Source: Kiritimatiellia bacterium (lineage in GTDB: Bacteria; Verrucomicrobiota; Kiritimatiellia; RFP12; UBA1067). Taken from it: 8,871 bases of DNA. Shown here in pieces: positions 5,181 through 8,871 of the stretch (its first letter is position 1; the number at the start of each line of letters is the position of its first letter). Both the position numbers and the translations under genes were made by a program. The notes under the pieces are model-generated. The model was not told where the DNA came from, ran no database searches, and saw only the letters and a program-made list of their open reading frames with translations. Where the stretch lies: NCBI GenBank assembly GCA_016296065.1, contig JAEDKA010000079.1:1-8871 (forward strand). The letters are read 5' to 3'.

Positions 5181-8100
5181 ATGCACAATCAAATGAAAAA
5201 GGCGGAAATGTTGAACGGAATGTTCATCGGGGCGGCGCTCGCCGCGGCGGTTGCCGCGCCGGCGCTCGCGAACGAGGCGGCCTTCGAGCCGACGTGGGAG
5301 AGTCTTGCGGAGCACGGAACGCCCGCTTGGTTCGAGGACTCGCGCCTCGGGATATTCTGCCACTGGGGCGTCCAGTGCGTGCCCGAGTGCGGCGACTGGT
5401 ACGCGCGGCGCATGTACTTCGACGAGAACGCAGCCGATGTGTATATGGACGGCAAGGAGCAGCGCCAGGGGAAGTTCCACCGCGAGCGCTACGGCGACCC
5501 CAAGGAGTTCGGCTTCAAGGACTTAATCCCGCTCTGGAAGGCCGAGAAGTGGGATCCCGCGAAGCTCTGCGCCCTCTACCGCGAAATGGGCGCGAGCTAC
5601 ATCGTCGCCATGGCTAACCACCACGACAACTTCGACAACTGGGACAGCGCCTTCCAGCCGTGGAACTCCGTAAACATGGGCCCGAAGCGCGACATCATCG
5701 GCGAATGGTCCAGGGCCGCTCGCGCAGAGGGGCTGAAGTTCGGCGTGAGCGTCCACGCGATGCACGTCATGGGCTGGATGGAGCCGTCGAGGAAGTACGA
5801 CGGAATGCTCACGCGCGCCGACGGAAAGGGCAAGTGGTGGGAAGGGTACGATCCGCAGGACCTCTACGAGCAGGCCACGCACGGCGCGACCAACCAGAAG
5901 GACGATCTCCACTTCTGGTGGTGGGACCACTGCATCGAGGACATCCCCGCGTCGTTCGTCAGCAGGTTCTACCTCCGCACGATGGACCTCGTCGGAAAGT
6001 ACCGCCCCGACCTCATCTACTTCGACAACTGCTACCTTCCGCTCTGGCCGAGGAGCGACGTGGGGCTGCGCCTCGTCGCGGACTACTACAACGCCGGACG
6101 CGCCTGGCACCAGGGCAGGGACGAGGTGGTCGTCACCTCGAAGAACCTCACCGACAAGATGCGCAAGTGCGTCACGCTCGACGTCGAGAGAAGCGCCATC
6201 CCAGGTCCGCTCTACCCCCACTGGCAGACCGACACCTGCATCGGCGAGTGGCACTACGACCGCGCGGTGTACGACCGCGACGGATACAAGAGCGCTGCGG
6301 AGGTGCTGCGCGTCCTCGCCGACGCCGTGTCCAAGAACGGCAACCTCCTCCTGTCGATTCCGATCCGCGCGGACGGCTCGATCGACGAGAAGGAACTCGC
6401 GGTGTGCCGCGAGATCGCCGCGTGGATGAAGGCGTGCGGCGAGTGCGTGCGCGGCGTGACCGTCGCCGACCCGTGCGCGGAAGGTCCGCTCACGGACGCG
6501 ATCATAAAGCACAAGGACGATGCCTTCAACGAAAGGTTCCTCCCGAAGCCGACGGATGAGGACATCCGCTACACGAAGAAGGGGGATGTCGTTTATGCGA
6601 TTGCGCTCGTTCCTCCGGAAGAGGGGAAGACGCCGGCGTTCAAGGCGCTCGGCTCCCGCAAGCCGAAGGGCGTCGAGCGCCTGCCGCAGGTAGGCGCCTG
6701 CCCCGCGGTCTGGAAGATTTCCTTTGGCGCAATCCCGGCGGTTGCCGAAATAGGCCAGGCGCGCCGCGCCGAGGCCGCGCGCCAGGCGGCGTCGATAATC
6801 GAAAAGATGACGCCCGAGGAGCGCCTCGCCGAGCTCATGATGGACGCGCCCGGCGTCGATCGCCTCGGCGTGAAGCCGTACCACTGGTGGAACGAGGCCC
6901 TGCACGGCCTCGCCCGCGCCGGGCTCGCCACCGTGTTCCCGCAGACCATGGCCGCGGCCGCGACGTTCGACGCCGAGCTGTACGGACGCGTCGGCGATGC
7001 CGTCTCGACCGAGGCGCGCGCAAAGTACAACATGTTCTCCGCCAAGGGCGACAGGCGCATCTACCGCGGCCTCACGCTCTGGAGCCCCAACGTCAACATG
7101 TTCCGCGATCCCCGCTGGGGGCGCGGTCAGGAGACGTACGGCGAGGATCCGTTCCTCGCCGGCGCAATGGGCGGCGCGTACGTGCGCGGACTGCAGGGAA
7201 GCGACCCCAAGTACCTCAAGACAGCCGCGTGCGCAAAGCACTTCGCGGTCCACTCCGGACCCGAGGCGCTCCGCCACGGCTTCAGCGCAAAGGTGTCGCA
7301 GCGCGACCTCGCCGAATACTACCTCCCCGCTTTCCGCACACTCGTCGTCGACTGCGGCGTCGAGAGCGTGATGGGCGCCTACAGCGCGATCAACGGCGTC
7401 CCGTGCTGCGCCAGCAAATGGCTCCTCACGGACCTCCTGCGCGGCGAATGGGGCTTTGCCGGACACATCGTCAGCGACGTCGGAGCGGTTGGAGACATCG
7501 CGACCGGACACAAGGTGGCTGCCGATCTTGCGTCCGCCTCCAAGGCCGCGATGGCAGCCGGGCTCGACCTCTGCTCCGAGGGAACCTACGCGTCCCTCTC
7601 CAACGAGGTCGCATCCGGAGCGGTGACTGCCGACGAACTCGCCGTCCCGCTGCGCAGGCTCTACACGACGCGCGCGCTGCTCGGACAGTTCGACGCGCCC
7701 GGCTCGACGCCGTGGGACTCGCTTGGCGCTGCCGACGTCGCGACGGAAGCGCACCGCGCGCTTGCGCTCAGGCTCGCGGAGGAGTCGCTTGTGCTCGTTC
7801 ACAACAACGGAACGCTTCCTCTCGACGCGGCGAAGACAGTCTGCGTCGGCGTGGCTGGTCCGCGCGCGCAGGACGAAGTCGCGCTCCTCGGCAACTACTG
7901 CGGCTACACCGACAGGCCTTCTTCGGTTCTCGCGGGCATAACTGGCGTGGCGGGTCCGGGACTCCGCGTGACCGCCGAGCCCGAGCTTTGGGGCAGCGAC
8001 GTGCTCGTCGTGTGCCTAGGCATCACTGCGGACGACGAAGGCGAGGAGGGATGCTCCGTCAACAATGCAGGAGGCGACCGCGCGTCCTACGGAATCCCCG

Positions 8101-8783
8101 AGCCGCAGCTCAAGGCGCTCGAGGGCTACAGGAAGGGCTACAAGGACGCGAAGATCGTGTCCGTCGTGTTCGGATGCAGCCCCTTCGATCTCGCGCCCGT
8201 CGCCGCGCTTTCCGACGCCGTCATCGTCGCATGGTATCCGGGCGAGCGCGGAGGCGAGGCGATCGCGCGCACGCTGTTCGGACTCAACAATCCCTCGGGA
8301 CGCCTGCCGATCACGTATCCGAAGTCCTACGACGACCTTCCCGACTTTGCGGACTACTCGCTCGCCGGACGAACCTACAGGTATTCCGACAAGGCGCCTC
8401 TGTATCCGTTCGGCTACGGACTATCCTACACGACGTTCGCCTACTCGAACGCGAAGGCGGGCGCAGTGGGATCCGATGGATCCGTGCGCGTTTCCGTCGT
8501 TGTCGAGAACACAGGATCGCGCAAGGGCGACGAGGTTGTTCAGGCCTATGTCCGTGCGCCTTCGGACGCAGGCGACCGCCGCCGTCACCATCTCGAGGGT
8601 TTTGCGCGCGTGACGCTCGAGCCGGGTGAGCGCAGGACGGTTGAGATGACGCTTCCCGCGTCCGCCTTCGCCGTGTACGGCGAGGACGGCAAGTCGTTCG
8701 TCCCGTCCGGCGAGTCGCTCGTCTTCCTCGGCGGCGGACAGCCCGGCTTCGCCCAGACCGCCGAGCTGAGCATAAACCGCTGA
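5181..8783 (+). CDS. Exported GH29-GH3 fusion: alpha-L-fucosidase joined to beta-xylosidase/glucosidase-type enzyme
   Basis: This 1200-residue protein has an N-terminal signal peptide (cut near ALA-NE, residue 30). The GH29 module (about 35-420) shows WFEDSRLGIFCHWG (W50, H61, W62), NHHDNFDNWDS (146-156), YRPDLIYFDN with the expected nucleophile D282, HWQTDTCIGEW (W348, E356) and SKNGNLLLSIP (384 on). A short beta-sandwich like the GH29 C-terminal domain follows (about 435-515). From about 528 comes a complete GH3 enzyme: YHWWNEALHG (567 on), RDPRWGRGQETYGEDP, KHFAVHSGPE (686 on), HIVSDVGAV with nucleophile D766, an EGEE segment (953-956) holding the likely acid/base, YPFGYGLSYTTF (1075 on) and a C-terminal Fn3-like domain (about 1095-1195). 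The WWNEALHG and SDVGAV context resembles beta-xylosidase-type GH3 enzymes. The start is ATG 5181 with AAGGG just upstream; ATG 5193 (MKKAE) is a plausible alternative. It should release terminal fucose and beta-xylose or beta-glucose outside the cytoplasm. Confidence 0.88.
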   Translation: MHNQMKKAEMLNGMFIGAALAAAVAAPALANEAAFEPTWESLAEHGTPAWFEDSRLGIFCHWGVQCVPECGDWYARRMYFDENAADVYMDGKEQRQGKFHRERYGDPKEFGFKDLIPLWKAEKWDPAKLCALYREMGASYIVAMANHHDNFDNWDSAFQPWNSVNMGPKRDIIGEWSRAARAEGLKFGVSVHAMHVMGWMEPSRKYDGMLTRADGKGKWWEGYDPQDLYEQATHGATNQKDDLHFWWWDHCIEDIPASFVSRFYLRTMDLVGKYRPDLIYFDNCYLPLWPRSDVGLRLVADYYNAGRAWHQGRDEVVVTSKNLTDKMRKCVTLDVERSAIPGPLYPHWQTDTCIGEWHYDRAVYDRDGYKSAAEVLRVLADAVSKNGNLLLSIPIRADGSIDEKELAVCREIAAWMKACGECVRGVTVADPCAEGPLTDAIIKHKDDAFNERFLPKPTDEDIRYTKKGDVVYAIALVPPEEGKTPAFKALGSRKPKGVERLPQVGACPAVWKISFGAIPAVAEIGQARRAEAARQAASIIEKMTPEERLAELMMDAPGVDRLGVKPYHWWNEALHGLARAGLATVFPQTMAAAATFDAELYGRVGDAVSTEARAKYNMFSAKGDRRIYRGLTLWSPNVNMFRDPRWGRGQETYGEDPFLAGAMGGAYVRGLQGSDPKYLKTAACAKHFAVHSGPEALRHGFSAKVSQRDLAEYYLPAFRTLVVDCGVESVMGAYSAINGVPCCASKWLLTDLLRGEWGFAGHIVSDVGAVGDIATGHKVAADLASASKAAMAAGLDLCSEGTYASLSNEVASGAVTADELAVPLRRLYTTRALLGQFDAPGSTPWDSLGAADVATEAHRALALRLAEESLVLVHNNGTLPLDAAKTVCVGVAGPRAQDEVALLGNYCGYTDRPSSVLAGITGVAGPGLRVTAEPELWGSDVLVVCLGITADDEGEEGCSVNNAGGDRASYGIPEPQLKALEGYRKGYKDAKIVSVVFGCSPFDLAPVAALSDAVIVAWYPGERGGEAIARTLFGLNNPSGRLPITYPKSYDDLPDFADYSLAGRTYRYSDKAPLYPFGYGLSYTTFAYSNAKAGAVGSDGSVRVSVVVENTGSRKGDEVVQAYVRAPSDAGDRRRHHLEGFARVTLEPGERRTVEMTLPASAFAVYGEDGKSFVPSGESLVFLGGGQPGFAQTAELSINR

Positions 8784-8799
8784 CGTCCCCATTAGGGAG

Positions 8800-8850
8800 G
8801 GCCGACCTCCGTGTCGGCCGCGTCGGCGTGACGCACCGGGACGGTGCGTC
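8800..8850 (+). terminator. Tandem hairpins after the glycosidase gene
   Basis: Two perfect stems follow the stop codon: GGCCGAC/GTCGGCC with loop CTCCGT (8800-8819), and GACGCACC/GGTGCGTC with loop GGGAC (8830-8850). Only a weak pyrimidine run (TCTCCTT) follows the second, so termination may be inefficient or of another kind. The second hairpin matches the design of the one at 195-215, which suggests it belongs to a dispersed palindrome family that may also act as a terminator. Confidence 0.55.
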
Positions 8851-8871
8851 TCCTTGGGGTGCGATGCTAGG

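Noticed and set aside
5163..5189. Promoter TTGACT with CACAAT just before the enzyme gene
   Set aside because: The spacing is only 15 bases and the -10 would lie inside the coding sequence after ATG 5181.
5523..7802. Long open frame of 759 codons on the minus strand
   Set aside because: It lies wholly antisense to the GH29-GH3 gene, whose GC-rich third positions keep antisense frames open. The peptide is rich in R, V, A and G and has no recognisable domain.
6887..8629. Open frame of 580 codons on the plus strand in another frame
   Set aside because: It is an arginine-rich shadow of the GH3 module, which has clear motifs in its own frame.

Overview
The window is GC-rich bacterial DNA. It carries a secreted glycoside hydrolase fusion, a secreted modular protein built from fibronectin-like and discoidin-like domains, many extragenic palindromes, and clear Shine-Dalgarno sites. 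This mix resembles polysaccharide-degrading members of the PVC group, such as Kiritimatiellota or Verrucomicrobiota from gut or aquatic samples. That assignment is an inference from gene content and style; no taxonomic marker gene is present.

Layout. Positions 1-685 hold no convincing gene. They contain two direct-repeat families (R1, 55 bp; R2, 46 bp), each present twice in the order R1-R2-R1-R2, and a strong hairpin. Positions 686-1338 (minus strand) are a type II toxin-antitoxin pair: a Phd/YefM-like antitoxin overlapping a RelE/ParE-like toxin by 4 bp. A near-consensus sigma-70 promoter and a candidate operator lie upstream of the antitoxin. From 1446 the plus strand reads through an extended -10 promoter into a SWIM zinc-finger protein (1489-2073). 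An overlapping 61-codon ORF (2063-2248) follows and looks like the C-terminal piece of the same protein family. Positions 2249-2641 are non-coding and hold a 127-bp quasi-palindrome, an extended -10 promoter and a leader hairpin.

Positions 2642-4996 encode a 784-residue secreted protein with three alternating Fn3-like and F5/8 type C (discoidin/CBM32-like) units. Positions 5029-5124 encode a probable 31-residue membrane peptide, not previously obvious because it starts with TTG. Positions 5181-8783 encode a 1200-residue exported enzyme that joins a GH29 alpha-L-fucosidase to a complete GH3 beta-xylosidase/beta-glucosidase-type enzyme. Two tandem hairpins close the window.

From 2642 onward the genes read as a small carbohydrate-use locus. 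The modular protein probably binds glycans or surfaces, and the GH29-GH3 enzyme would remove terminal alpha-fucose and beta-xylose or beta-glucose outside the cytoplasm. The substrate could be a fucosylated plant or algal polysaccharide, but the sequence does not say which. The most notable observations are the GH29-GH3 fusion, the hidden small membrane ORF, the split SWIM gene, and hairpin families whose copies differ by compensatory changes.
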